64,000 nt of DNA from Streptomyces hundungensis. GTDB lineage: Bacteria; Actinomycetota; Actinomycetes; Streptomycetales; Streptomycetaceae. The notes below the pieces were generated by a model, which searched no databases, had not been told where the DNA came from, and saw only the letters and a list, made by a program, of their open reading frames with translations. Location of the stretch: NCBI RefSeq assembly GCF_003627815.1, contig NZ_CP032698.1, positions 2,480,001 to 2,544,000 on the forward strand. The letters are read 5' to 3'. Numbering within the stretch: position 1 is the first letter of the stretch; each line of letters starts with the position of its first letter. Shown piece after piece: positions 1-8,896 of the stretch. Made by a program: the position numbers and the translations under genes.

Positions 1-960
1 CTCGCGGGCGCCCGCCCATTCACGGGCGATTTTCAGACACCACTTGCCGCTGCCCACACACATCGCGGGCAGCGAGAGCCGACCGGTGTTGAGGGTGGTC
101 AGGGCGATCTTCAGGCCGGAGCCCTCCGGCCCGATCCGGTTCGCGGCCGGGACCCGCACCCGGTGGAAGCGGGTGACGCCGTTCTCGATGCCGCGCAGGC
201 CCATGAAGGCGTTGCGGTTCTCGACGGTGACGCCCGGCGAGTCCGCCTCGACGACGAAGGCGGTGATGCCGCCCTTGTGCCCCTCGGACTTCGGCACCCG
301 GGCCATCACGACGAGCAGGTCGGCGACGACCCCGTTGGTGGTCCACAGCTTCACGCCGTCCAGGACGTACGTGTCCTCGCCGTCCGGCACCGCGGCCGTC
401 GCGAGCCGGGCCGGGTCGGAGCCCACGTCCGGCTCGGTGAGCAGGAAGGCGGAGATGTCGGTACGGGCGCAGCGGGGCAGGAAGGTGTCCTTCTGCTCCT
501 GGGTGCCGAAGAGCTTCAGCGGCTGGGGCACCCCGATCGACTGGTGCGCGGAGAGCAGCGCCCCGATCGCGGGGCTGGCCGAACCGGCCAGCGCGAGCGC
601 CTTGTTGTAGTAGACCTGGGTGAGCCCCTGGCCCCCGTACTTCGTGTCGATCTTCATCCCGAGGGCGCCGAGCTCCTTGAGCCCGTTCACCACCTCGTCC
701 GGGATCTTCGACTCGCGCTCGATGAGGCGGCCGTCGACCCGGGTCTCGCAGAAGTCGCGCATCTTGGCGAGGAAGGCCTCGCCACGCTCCACGTCCTCGG
801 GGGCGGGCTGTGGATGGGGGTGGATCAGATCGAGGCGCAGCCGGCCGAGGAAGAGCTCCTTCGCGAAACTCGGCTTGCGCCAGTCCTGCTCGCGGGCGGC
901 CTCGGCGACCTGGCGCGCCTCGCGCTCGGAGACCTTGGGCTTGTGCTGTGGTGCGGTCAT
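1..960 (-). CDS. Acyl-CoA dehydrogenase family protein (3' end beyond window)
   Basis: The reading frame opens at the ATG complementary to 958-960, behind a GAGGAGA ribosome-binding site, and stays open to base 1, so 320 residues are seen and the C-terminus is cut by the window edge. The N-terminal half carries typical acyl-CoA dehydrogenase features: GLKELGALGMKI, YGGQGL and the flavin-contact stretch FLLTEPDVGSDPA, followed by LWTTNG. The family oxidises acyl-CoA at the alpha-beta bond using FAD and passes electrons to ETF. A long N-terminal extension rich in charged residues (KPKVSEREARQVAEAAREQD) precedes the catalytic fold, as in the larger Streptomyces members. Substrate cannot be told from the sequence. 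An operator-like tandem repeat lies 52-85 bases upstream of the start. Confidence 0.88.
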   Translation of the reverse strand, partial: MTAPQHKPKVSEREARQVAEAAREQDWRKPSFAKELFLGRLRLDLIHPHPQPAPEDVERGEAFLAKMRDFCETRVDGRLIERESKIPDEVVNGLKELGALGMKIDTKYGGQGLTQVYYNKALALAGSASPAIGALLSAHQSIGVPQPLKLFGTQEQKDTFLPRCARTDISAFLLTEPDVGSDPARLATAAVPDGEDTYVLDGVKLWTTNGVVADLLVVMARVPKSEGHKGGITAFVVEADSPGVTVENRNAFMGLRGIENGVTRFHRVRVPAANRIGPEGSGLKIALTTLNTGRLSLPAMCVGSGKWCLKIAREWAGARE

Positions 961-1011
961 GAGGGGTTCTCCTCGCCGCGGGCCGACGGCTGCGGGCGGC
1001 TGCCCGTCACC

Positions 1012-1045
1012 GGGTGGTGCCACCCGTTACCGGGTGGTGCTACCC
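1012..1045. promoter_or_regulatory. Tandem inverted repeats upstream of the acyl-CoA dehydrogenase gene
   Basis: Two near-identical sites, GGGTGGTGCCACCC (1012-1025) and GGGTGGTGCTACCC (1032-1045), repeat with a 20-base period. Each is an inverted repeat with 6-base arms around TG. The spacing puts two operators on the same DNA face. They lie 52-85 bases upstream of the gene start, where a repressor would act. The regulator is unknown; no TetR gene is adjacent in the window. Confidence 0.5.
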
Positions 1046-1105
1046 GACCGTATGTACCCCATTCCCCGGCGTTGGACCACCCCTCGCGCCCGTCCGTACA
1101 CACGA

Positions 1106-1144
1106 CGGCGGCCGGAACCCCCGCACAGTGGGTTCCGGCCGCCG
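1106..1144. terminator. Strong hairpin after the aldehyde dehydrogenase gene
   Basis: A perfect 15-bp stem (1106-1120 with 1130-1144) closes a 9-base loop, 19 bases after the aldehyde dehydrogenase stop codon. There is no long T run, which is usual for Streptomyces terminators. Confidence 0.7.
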
Positions 1145-1162
1145 GCCCGGGGGCGCGGTGTC

Positions 1163-2608
1163 CTACAGGGCGAGGCCCGTCAGGACCAGGACGCGCTCGT
1201 AGGTGTAGTCCTCCATCGCGTAGCGGACGCCTTCGCGGCCGACGCCGGAGGCCTTGGCGCCGCCGTAGGGCATCTGGTCGGCGCGGTAGGACGGCACGTC
1301 GCCGATGATCACGCCGCCGACCTCCAGGGCCCGGTGGGCGCGGAAGGCGGTCTGCACGTCGTGCGTGAACACCCCTGCCTGGAGGCCGTACTTGGAGGAG
1401 TTGACGGCGGCGAAGGCCTCGGCCTCGCCGTCCACCTTCTGGACGGTCAGGACGGGTCCGAAGACCTCCTCGCAGGCCAGCGTCGTTTCGGCCGGGACCT
1501 CGGTGAGCACGGTCGGCGCGTAGGAGGCGCCGTCGCGCTTGCCGCCGGTGAGCAGCTTCGCCCCGGCCGCGACGGCCTCGTCGACCCAGGACTCGACGCG
1601 CTGGGCGGCGTCCTCGCTGACCAGCGGGCCGACGTCGGTGGCCGAGTCGGACGGATCACCGGTGACCTGCGCCTCGACGGCGGCGACGACCTTCGGGAGC
1701 AGCCGGTCGTAGACGGCGGCGTCCACGATCACGCGCTGCACGGAGATGCAGGACTGGCCGCCCTGGTAGTTGGAGAAGGTGGCGATACGGGTCGCCGCCC
1801 AGTCCAGGTCCTCCTCCGAGGCCCAGTCGGCGAGGACGACGGCCGCGCCGTTGCCGCCGAGCTCCAGGGTGCAGTGCTTGCGCGGCACCGAGTCCATGAT
1901 CGCGTAGCCGACCTTGTCGGAGCCGGTGAAGGAGATGACCGGGAGGCGGTCGTCCTGCACCAGGGCCGGCATCTTGTCGTTGGCGACCGGCAGGATGCTC
2001 CACGAACCGGCGGGCAGCTCGGTCTCGGCGAGCAGCTCGCCCAGGATCAGGCCCGAGAGCGGGGTCGCGGGGGCGGGCTTCAGGATGATCGGGGCGCCGA
2101 CCGCGATCGCCGGGGCGACCTTGTGGGCGCACAGGTTCAGCGGGAAGTTGAACGGTGCGATGCCGAGGACGACGCCCTTGGGGAAGCGGCGGGTCAGGGC
2201 GAGGCGGCCCACGCCGCCGCCGTCGGTGTCCAGGCGCTGGGCCTCGCCGCCGTTGAAGCGGCGGGCCTCCTCGGCCGCGAAGCGGAACACGGACACGGCG
2301 CGGCCGACCTCGCCGCGGGCCCACTTGATCGGCTTGCCGTTCTCGGCGGAGATCAGCTGGGCGATCTCCTCGGTGCGCTCGGTGAGCCGCTTCGACACGT
2401 GGTCGAGGGCGGCGGCCCGCACGTGCGCCGGGGTCGCCGCGAACTCCTCCACGACGGCGTGCGCTGCGGCCACGGCCTCCTCGACCTGGGCGTCGGTGGG
2501 CACGCTGACCGAGGCGACGTGACGGCCGTCCCAGGGCGAAGTGACATCGAAGCGGTCGTCGCCGGTGGCCTCGCGGCCGGCGAGCCAGAAGGCGTGGGTA
2601 GAAGTCAT
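1163..2608 (-). CDS. NAD(P)-dependent aldehyde dehydrogenase
   Basis: A 481-residue full-length aldehyde dehydrogenase. The catalytic cysteine is C287 in YQGGQSCIS and the general base is E249 in LELGGN; FNFPLN and SFTGSDKVG mark the nucleotide-binding domain. The ATG at 2608 has the family's usual N-terminus. Family members oxidise aldehydes to acids in the cytoplasm. Its place next to a PucR regulator and one gene from gabT suggests succinic semialdehyde (the GabT product) as substrate, but the QGGQSCIS motif is also close to lactaldehyde/glyceraldehyde-3-phosphate dehydrogenases, so the substrate is an inference. Confidence 0.88.
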   Translation of the reverse strand: MTSTHAFWLAGREATGDDRFDVTSPWDGRHVASVSVPTDAQVEEAVAAAHAVVEEFAATPAHVRAAALDHVSKRLTERTEEIAQLISAENGKPIKWARGEVGRAVSVFRFAAEEARRFNGGEAQRLDTDGGGVGRLALTRRFPKGVVLGIAPFNFPLNLCAHKVAPAIAVGAPIILKPAPATPLSGLILGELLAETELPAGSWSILPVANDKMPALVQDDRLPVISFTGSDKVGYAIMDSVPRKHCTLELGGNGAAVVLADWASEEDLDWAATRIATFSNYQGGQSCISVQRVIVDAAVYDRLLPKVVAAVEAQVTGDPSDSATDVGPLVSEDAAQRVESWVDEAVAAGAKLLTGGKRDGASYAPTVLTEVPAETTLACEEVFGPVLTVQKVDGEAEAFAAVNSSKYGLQAGVFTHDVQTAFRAHRALEVGGVIIGDVPSYRADQMPYGGAKASGVGREGVRYAMEDYTYERVLVLTGLAL

Positions 2609-2696
2609 GCCCTCACGGTAGGGCGGGGTGGGGGGCTGTGCGTTTGTCCGGCATGGAGTGGTTCACTTCCACCCCACGCCGCTTTGTCGCTTCCCC

Positions 2697-3140
2697 GGGG
2701 CTCCGCCCCGGACCCCGATCGCGCCTGAACGCCGCTCGTCCTCAATCGCCGGACGGGCTGAAGGTGCGGATGTGGGCCGGCACCGGTCCTGCCAGGGGCG
2801 CGGGGAACTGCGCGACCAGCGACCACGGTCCGCAGCCAAAAGCCCCTGGGGCTCCGCCCCAGACCCCGATCGCGCCTAAAGGGCGCTCGTCCTCAATCGC
2901 CGGACAGGCTGAGGTGGCCTGCACTGCCCAGCACCGAGCACTTAAGAGGCGCGAGGAACTGCGCAAGAAGCGACCACGGCCCGCAGACCGAAGGGCTTTT
3001 AGGGGCGCGAGGAACTGCGCGCCCAGCCACGCACGACCCGCAGACGAAGACGGCTTTTCAGGGGCGCGAGGAACTGCGCGAGAAGCGACCACGGCCCGCA
3101 GACCGAAGGGCTTTTAGGGGCGCGGGGAACTGCGCAAAAG
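2697..3140. repeat. Cluster of Streptomyces intergenic repeats (two types)
   Basis: This 573-base gap between two genes (2609-3181) holds no credible gene and is built from two repeat units. Type A starts GGGGCTCCGCCCC and ends in TCGCCGGACAGGCTGA (copies at about 2697-2763 and 2846-2913). Type B starts GGGGCGCGGGGAACTGCGC and runs on to GACCACGGCCCGCAG (copies at about 2794, 2946, 3001, 3061 and 3116). Both units contain short self-complementary cores. The same units recur at 16705, 30792-31008 and 33276-33790. Open frames across them are artefacts of the repeat. Confidence 0.85.
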
Positions 3141-3181
3141 GTGGCCCGGGGCGCCCGGAGGGGAGCGGGGTGGGGGAAGGG

Positions 3182-4732
3182 TCAGCTGTCGGGGGCCGAG
3201 GTTGCCTTTAGGGCCAGCCAGAGTTCCATGCGGACGTCGGGGTCGTCCAGGGACCGCCCCAGGATCTCCTCCACCCGCCGCATCCGGTACCGCAAGGTGT
3301 GCCGGTGCACACCAAGGTCCGCCGCCGCCGCATCCCACTGCCCGTGCCGCGAGAGCCACGCCCGCAGCGAGGCCACCAGATCGCCCCGCCCCGTCGCGTC
3401 GTGCTCGTACAGCGCCCGCAGCATCCCGTCCGCGAACGCCCGCACCGCATCGTCCGCGAGGAGCGGAAGGACGGAGCCCGCCACCAGGTCCTCGTGCTCG
3501 ACCAGCGGCTTGCCGCGCCGGCGGGCGACCGAGAGCGCCTGCTCGGCCTGTTTGTAGGCGGAGGCCGCCGCTATGGGCCCGGCCGGCGCGGAGAGCCCGA
3601 TGACGAGGTCCTCGCCCTCCGCGCCCGCGTGGGCCAGGCACGCCGCGACCGCCTCGCCCCCGTCCGCGGCCAGCACGACCAGGCGCCTCGCCTCCGGCAC
3701 CACGAGGACGGTCTCGCCGCAGCGGGCCGCGGCCGATTCCATGGTCTCGGCGAGCGCGCCGAGCCCGGCCGGGTCGGCCTCGCCCGCGAGTTCGGCGATG
3801 ACCAGGCGGAACGGCGCGTCCAGGAGCCCGCCGTACAGGTCCCCCGCGACCGCGCGGGCATGGTCCTGCTGCCCGGAGAGCAGCATGCGCAGGATCGCCG
3901 CGCCCAGGCGTTGTTCGGCCGCCTGGAGCGAGCGGGAGCGTTCGGTGGTGAGGGTGAGCAGGGCGACCGCCGAGTGGACGGCGTAGCGCTCCGCGGTGCC
4001 CAGCGGCGCCCCCGTGCCGACGGCGAGCGCGCCGCGCACCCGGCGCCCGGTGCCGAGCGACTGGAGCTCGACCCGGTCCCCGGATGCCTCGTCGGCGTCG
4101 CCCACGACCACGCTGGCGGGGGCGGTGCGCTCGCGCAGCCGGGCGACGTCCGCGGTGAGCCGGGCGGCGCGGCGCGCGGCCCAGTCGGGTGCGGCGGCCA
4201 CGACCGCGCCGGAGGTGTCGTACAGGGCGGCCCAGCCCTCGACGTGCGCGGCGAGCTTGGCGATGAGGGCGGCCGGGCCGTCGAAGAGCGCCGCCTTCGT
4301 CAGTTCGCGCTGGGCTTCGAAGCCGGCGGTGACCGCGCGGTACTGGTCGGCGGAGATGGCCGCGGAGACCTCTTTGGAGATGGCCAGGAACGGCGTGCGC
4401 CGGGGCACCTCCAGGAGCGGCAGGCCCTCCTCGCGGGCGGCGTCGAGCAGCGCGTCCGGCACGGTGTCGTAGGTGACGCCGATGGCGAAGCCGAGCCCGA
4501 CCACTCCGGCCCTGGACAGCCGGCGCACATAGCGGCGCATCGCCTGGGGGTCCTCGGCGTCCAGCTTCATCGCGGTGATGAGCAGGAGTTCGCCGCCCTC
4601 CATGTACGGGACGGGGTCGGCGAGTTCGCTGACGTGGGCCCAGCGCACCGGGCGGTCCAGGTGCTCGTGCCCCGCGCGCACGGTGAGCTTGAGCGCCGAG
4701 TGCTGGACGAGCGAGGCGAGCGTGGGGGGCAT
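3182..4732 (-). CDS. PucR family transcriptional regulator
   Basis: A 516-residue protein with an N-terminal PucR purine-catabolism domain (roughly 5-125, including YMEGGELLLITAMKL) and a C-terminal PucR helix-turn-helix (about 455-512, HGQWDAAAADLGVHRHTLRYRMRRVEEILG). The domain between is the GGDEF-like segment usual in CdaR/PucR activators. Such proteins control amine, purine or sugar-acid catabolism genes. It lies between the aldehyde dehydrogenase at 1163 and the divergent gabT region, so control of GABA utilisation is the likely role; the sequence itself does not show the ligand. Confidence 0.9.
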   Translation of the reverse strand: MPPTLASLVQHSALKLTVRAGHEHLDRPVRWAHVSELADPVPYMEGGELLLITAMKLDAEDPQAMRRYVRRLSRAGVVGLGFAIGVTYDTVPDALLDAAREEGLPLLEVPRRTPFLAISKEVSAAISADQYRAVTAGFEAQRELTKAALFDGPAALIAKLAAHVEGWAALYDTSGAVVAAAPDWAARRAARLTADVARLRERTAPASVVVGDADEASGDRVELQSLGTGRRVRGALAVGTGAPLGTAERYAVHSAVALLTLTTERSRSLQAAEQRLGAAILRMLLSGQQDHARAVAGDLYGGLLDAPFRLVIAELAGEADPAGLGALAETMESAAARCGETVLVVPEARRLVVLAADGGEAVAACLAHAGAEGEDLVIGLSAPAGPIAAASAYKQAEQALSVARRRGKPLVEHEDLVAGSVLPLLADDAVRAFADGMLRALYEHDATGRGDLVASLRAWLSRHGQWDAAAADLGVHRHTLRYRMRRVEEILGRSLDDPDVRMELWLALKATSAPDS

Positions 4733-4867
4733 GGGAGCGGGTTACCTTCGGCAGGAAGTACGAGGAGTACGGGCAGCGAGCGATTCTTACGTCCCGTATG
4801 AACGGGCACTCCTATTTTGCCAGCTCGTCCAGGTTCCGGGGAGTCGTGCGGCGGGGCGATACCGGCC

Positions 4868-7213
4868 TCATCCGCGCAGGTCCACGAGGAGCGGCGGCGC
4901 GTGCTCCCCCTTCACGGTGGTCAGCGAGAGCACCGCGTGCCCCGCGGGCACCTGGTGGGCGAGCTCGGAGGCCGACCAGCGTTCCCGCTCGACCGTGCGC
5001 ACGGTGACGGCGTCGGTGGTGACCGCCTTGCCGGTGACGAGTTTGCGCAGCGCGTGGACGGCCCGGGTGAGCGGCTGGTCGGCGAAGACGGTGTGCTTGG
5101 CGACCTCGGTGGTCTCCACCCATTCGGTGCCCCACGCCTGGGCGAAGAGCCGCCCGTCCCAGGTGGTGACCCCGGAGAACGCCATGTGGCAGCCGACCGA
5201 GCCGAGCAGTGAGGTGTGCAGCTGCTCGGGGACGTCGCCGAGCGCCCGCAGCGTGAGCAGCACCCCGGCGTTGCAGTTCCGCAGCCGTTGCAGGGACCGT
5301 ACGGACTCGGCGGTGACGGCGTGGGTGGCGTCGTCGAGGGCCAGGAAGGCGAAGAGGGAGCGGTCCCGGCGGGCGGTGGCGCCCGCCGTGAACTGGGCCA
5401 GGATCAGCCGGGTCAGCAGGTGCGCGGCCTCGGGGTGACCGCGTTCGGGTACGTCGATGCGGACCCGTAGCGGATGTTCGAGGGAGCGCAGCGAGAAGGG
5501 CCGGCTCTGGCCGGTGGTGTCGAAGAAGCCCTCGAAGGCGGGGCGGTCGAGCACCGCGACGCGTGCCGCGAGCGCGAGCCCCGGGTCGCCCGGTGTGCCC
5601 AACTGCCGTTCCCTGGCGTCGAGTTCACGGTGGTAGGCGCGGTGCTTCTCGCCGTCGAGCCGGGCCCTGAGCTCCTCAAGGACGCCGGGCGAGCCGTCGA
5701 GGAGCTCGCGCAGCACGGTGACGGAGGGGAAGCGGCCGTGGGCCGCGCGGTAGGGGCCGAGGAGCTGGGCCAGCACCGTCGCGGCGCGGCGCGGGTCGAC
5801 CTCGGCCAGATCTCCGGCGAACGCCTCGGCGAGCAGCGCCGCGGCCTCGTCGGGGTCGGTGGCGCCGCCGTACAGGTCGAGGTCGTACGCGGAGGAGGCG
5901 TCGCCGGGCTTGACGACCACGTCGTAGCCGTCGTCGGGGCCGAGCGGGGTGCCCGCGGCGCACACCGCGACGACGGCGGCCTTGCCGGCGAGCGCCTGGA
6001 GCGCGAGCGATTCGACGACGGGCCGCACCAGGTGCCGGGTCTTGCCCGCGCCGAACGGTCCGATGGCGAGCAGCGAGGAGCCGAGCGAGCCCGGGTCGAG
6101 CGCGGCGCCCGCGCCCCGGCGGGCCGGCGGGGTGCGCTCCGCGTCGGGGTAGCGGCCGAGCCGGACCTGCGAGGTGAGCAGGTCGTGGGTGGCCGCGCGG
6201 GCGGGCAGATCGCGGTCGCCCGAGGGGTGCAGACAGGCCCGCGCGCCCTGGGCCGCGACGGCCTCGGTGAACGCGCCGAGCCGGGACGGGTCGGCCTTGA
6301 CGGTCGCCCAGGCCCGCCGGATCCGTACGCAGTCGACGTCGTTCATGCGCCCCGACCGCTCCTCGGCCACCAGCCGGTCGGCGGCGTCGCCGAGCCCCGC
6401 GGCCCGCAGCTGGGGCCAGTCGGCGGGGGAGGTCACGGGGGCAGGTGCGCCGGGGTGCTGCGCCGGGGGCGCCGCCGTGCGCTTGCGCAGCTGGCCCAGC
6501 CAGTCGCCCGCCTTGGCGAAGGGCCACAGCACGGCCCCGCCGACCAGCGCGTACAGGCCGTAGTTGACGAAGGTGGCCACCGTGCGGTCGCCGTTGCCGG
6601 TGGTCCAGGAGAGCGGGAACAGGTTCCAGATGGTGAAGAAGAACGGGAAGAGGCTGGTCCCGATGACGAGCCAGACCGCCACCGCGCCCGCGAGAGCGGT
6701 GCGCAGGGTCCGCTCGGGCTGGGGGCAGTCGACGGCGTACCGGCGGAACACCTCCAGCCAGTTGCCCATCCGGCCGAACACGTAGATCAGCAGCGCGGCG
6801 AAGAGGCTGTTGTAGACCTCGATCGCGGTCAGCGCCTCGGGCGGGCGGGGGTAGCGCCACCACTCGGCGGGCGTGAACAGTTCCAGCAGGACCCGGCTGT
6901 GCGGGACGTAACCGTTGGTCCACAGGGACCAGACGAGAGTGCCCGCGAGCAGGGCGACGAGCGCGCCCACGAGCAGGGCCCGGTCGGGGACGCGCTCCGG
7001 GTCGGCGTCGGGCCGCGGCTTGTGGCCGAAGCGCCACAGGCCCGGCTCGGCCGCCGCGCGCGGGGTGCGCAGCCAGTCGCCGAGGGTGGTGGGACCGTTC
7101 GTTGGGCCCTCGGCGGGCCGGGGCGGCAGCGCCGGGCGCGGAGGCGGTCCGGCGGGGCGCGGGACCGACCCCGAACGGGTGCCGCGTGCGTCGTACGTGC
7201 CTTCGGTGTCCAT
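4868..7213 (-). CDS. Large membrane-anchored ATP/GTP-binding protein, VirD4/TraG-like
   Basis: A 781-residue protein. I chose the ATG at 7213 (MDTEGTYDARG), preceded by AAGGGG, over an upstream frame extension. The N-terminus is Pro-rich, followed by hydrophobic stretches at about 80-110, 130-155 and several more up to residue 240 (for example LVGALVALLAGTLVWSLW). The C-terminal half has a Walker A loop in IGPFGAGKTRHLVRP and a Walker B-like FAFLALDDATH, the arrangement of TraG/VirD4 coupling ATPases. The gene is chromosomal, far from the mobile element in this window, between pucR and gabT. A role in DNA or protein export is only suggested by the fold; no relaxase or pilus genes are nearby. 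Confidence 0.72.
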   Translation of the reverse strand: MDTEGTYDARGTRSGSVPRPAGPPPRPALPPRPAEGPTNGPTTLGDWLRTPRAAAEPGLWRFGHKPRPDADPERVPDRALLVGALVALLAGTLVWSLWTNGYVPHSRVLLELFTPAEWWRYPRPPEALTAIEVYNSLFAALLIYVFGRMGNWLEVFRRYAVDCPQPERTLRTALAGAVAVWLVIGTSLFPFFFTIWNLFPLSWTTGNGDRTVATFVNYGLYALVGGAVLWPFAKAGDWLGQLRKRTAAPPAQHPGAPAPVTSPADWPQLRAAGLGDAADRLVAEERSGRMNDVDCVRIRRAWATVKADPSRLGAFTEAVAAQGARACLHPSGDRDLPARAATHDLLTSQVRLGRYPDAERTPPARRGAGAALDPGSLGSSLLAIGPFGAGKTRHLVRPVVESLALQALAGKAAVVAVCAAGTPLGPDDGYDVVVKPGDASSAYDLDLYGGATDPDEAAALLAEAFAGDLAEVDPRRAATVLAQLLGPYRAAHGRFPSVTVLRELLDGSPGVLEELRARLDGEKHRAYHRELDARERQLGTPGDPGLALAARVAVLDRPAFEGFFDTTGQSRPFSLRSLEHPLRVRIDVPERGHPEAAHLLTRLILAQFTAGATARRDRSLFAFLALDDATHAVTAESVRSLQRLRNCNAGVLLTLRALGDVPEQLHTSLLGSVGCHMAFSGVTTWDGRLFAQAWGTEWVETTEVAKHTVFADQPLTRAVHALRKLVTGKAVTTDAVTVRTVERERWSASELAHQVPAGHAVLSLTTVKGEHAPPLLVDLRG

Positions 7214-7460
7214 CGACCCCTTGCCCCCTGACCAGCCAGGTCCGTTCCGAGCGGTGCGAACGCTCAATCTAGTGGCACCGCACCACGGTTCACCGCTGCC
7301 GCGCACCGCGCGCCCGGCCGGGGCAACTGTCCGCCGAGGACAAGGAACACACCCCCACCACTACCGAACGGCGCATGCCACAGCGCGCCCGCGCGCTCTA
7401 GCCTGCCAAGAAAGCCAAGGAAGCGTCCGAAATCCCCCAGGAAAACCCCAGGAGCCCCGC

Positions 7461-8795
7461 ATGAGCGCGATCCCGCAGGAGCGCCGCGTCGTCACCGCCA
7501 TCCCCGGTCCGAAGTCGCAGGAGCTTCAGGCCCGCCGTCTCGCGGCCGTCGCCGCGGGTGTGGGCTCCACGCTGCCCGTCTTCACGGCGCGCGCGGGCGG
7601 CGGCATCATCGAGGACGTCGACGGCAACCGTCTGATCGACTTCGGTTCCGGCATCGCGGTGACCTCGGTCGGCGCCTCCGCCGAGGCCGTGGTGCGCCGC
7701 GCGAGCGCCCAGCTCCAGGACTTCACCCACACCTGCTTCATGGTCACGCCGTACGAGGGCTACGTCGCCGTCGCCGAGCAGCTCGCCGAGCTGACCCCGG
7801 GCGACCACGCGAAGAAGTCCGCGCTGTTCAACTCGGGCGCCGAGGCCGTCGAGAACGCCGTCAAGATCGCCCGTGCGTACACCAAGCGCCAGGCCGTCGT
7901 CGTCTTCGACCACGGCTACCACGGCCGCACCAACCTGACGATGGCGCTGACGAGCAAGAACATGCCGTACAAGAACGGCTTCGGCCCGTTCGCGCCCGAG
8001 GTCTACCGGGTGCCGGTGGCCTACGGCTACCGCTGGCTCACCGGCCCGGAGAACGCCGGCGCCGAGGCGTCCGCCCAGGCCATCGACATGATCAACAAGC
8101 AGATCGGCGCGGACAACGTCGCCGCGATCATCATCGAGCCGGTGCTCGGCGAGGGCGGCTTCATCGAGCCGGCCAAGGGCTTCCTGCCCGCGATCAGCCA
8201 GTTCGCCAAGGACAACGGGATCGTCTTCGTCGCGGACGAGATCCAGTCCGGCTTCTGCCGCACCGGCCAGTGGTTCGCCTGTGAGGACGAGGGCATCGTC
8301 CCCGACCTGATCACCACCGCCAAGGGCATCGCGGGCGGTATGCCGCTCGCCGCCGTGACGGGCCGCGCCGAGATCATGGACTCCGCCCACGCGGGCGGCC
8401 TCGGCGGCACCTACGGCGGCAACCCGGTGGCCTGCGCCGCCGCCCTCGGCGCGATCGAGACGATGAAGGAGCTCGACCTCAACGGCCGGGCCAAGCGCAT
8501 CGAGGAGGTCATGAAGGCCCGCCTGGCCACCATGGCCGAGAAGTACGACATCATCGGCGACATCCGCGGCCGCGGCGCCATGATCGCCATCGAGCTCGTC
8601 AAGGACCGCGACTCCAAGACCCCGAACCCGGAGGCGGCCGGCGCCCTCGCCAAGGCCTGTCACGCGGAGGGCCTGCTGGTCCTGACCTGCGGTACGTACG
8701 GCAACGTCCTGCGCTTCCTGCCCCCGCTCGTCATCGGCGAGGACCTGCTGAACGAGGGGCTCGACATCATCGAGCAGGCCTTCACCGGCGTCTGA
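7461..8795 (+). CDS. gabT: 4-aminobutyrate--2-oxoglutarate transaminase
   Basis: A 444-residue class III PLP aminotransferase. K288 in LITTAKGIAGG forms the Schiff base and D259 in VADEIQSGF contacts the pyridine nitrogen; NSGAEAVENAVK and the YHGR motif are characteristic of GabT. It converts GABA and 2-oxoglutarate to succinic semialdehyde and glutamate in the cytoplasm. The ATG at 7461 follows AGGAG by 7 bases. It stands alone on the plus strand; the upstream 247 bases are shared with the divergent VirD4-like gene. With the polyamine genes 5-20 kb away it would handle the GABA made from putrescine. Confidence 0.93.
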   Translation: MSAIPQERRVVTAIPGPKSQELQARRLAAVAAGVGSTLPVFTARAGGGIIEDVDGNRLIDFGSGIAVTSVGASAEAVVRRASAQLQDFTHTCFMVTPYEGYVAVAEQLAELTPGDHAKKSALFNSGAEAVENAVKIARAYTKRQAVVVFDHGYHGRTNLTMALTSKNMPYKNGFGPFAPEVYRVPVAYGYRWLTGPENAGAEASAQAIDMINKQIGADNVAAIIIEPVLGEGGFIEPAKGFLPAISQFAKDNGIVFVADEIQSGFCRTGQWFACEDEGIVPDLITTAKGIAGGMPLAAVTGRAEIMDSAHAGGLGGTYGGNPVACAAALGAIETMKELDLNGRAKRIEEVMKARLATMAEKYDIIGDIRGRGAMIAIELVKDRDSKTPNPEAAGALAKACHAEGLLVLTCGTYGNVLRFLPPLVIGEDLLNEGLDIIEQAFTGV

Positions 8796-8896
8796 GCCGA
8801 ACGTCCGACACCGCCTGTGAAGAAGGTGTGGGGGGCCAATGGCGGGATCGGGTTCCCGCTGTCGGTCCCCCCGTGTCTGTCGTACGGTTTGCGCAG

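Noticed and set aside
2609..3181. Several 80-160 residue ORFs in the gap between the aldehyde dehydrogenase and PucR genes
   Set aside because: They are translations of the type A and B intergenic repeats and recur at the other repeat clusters.
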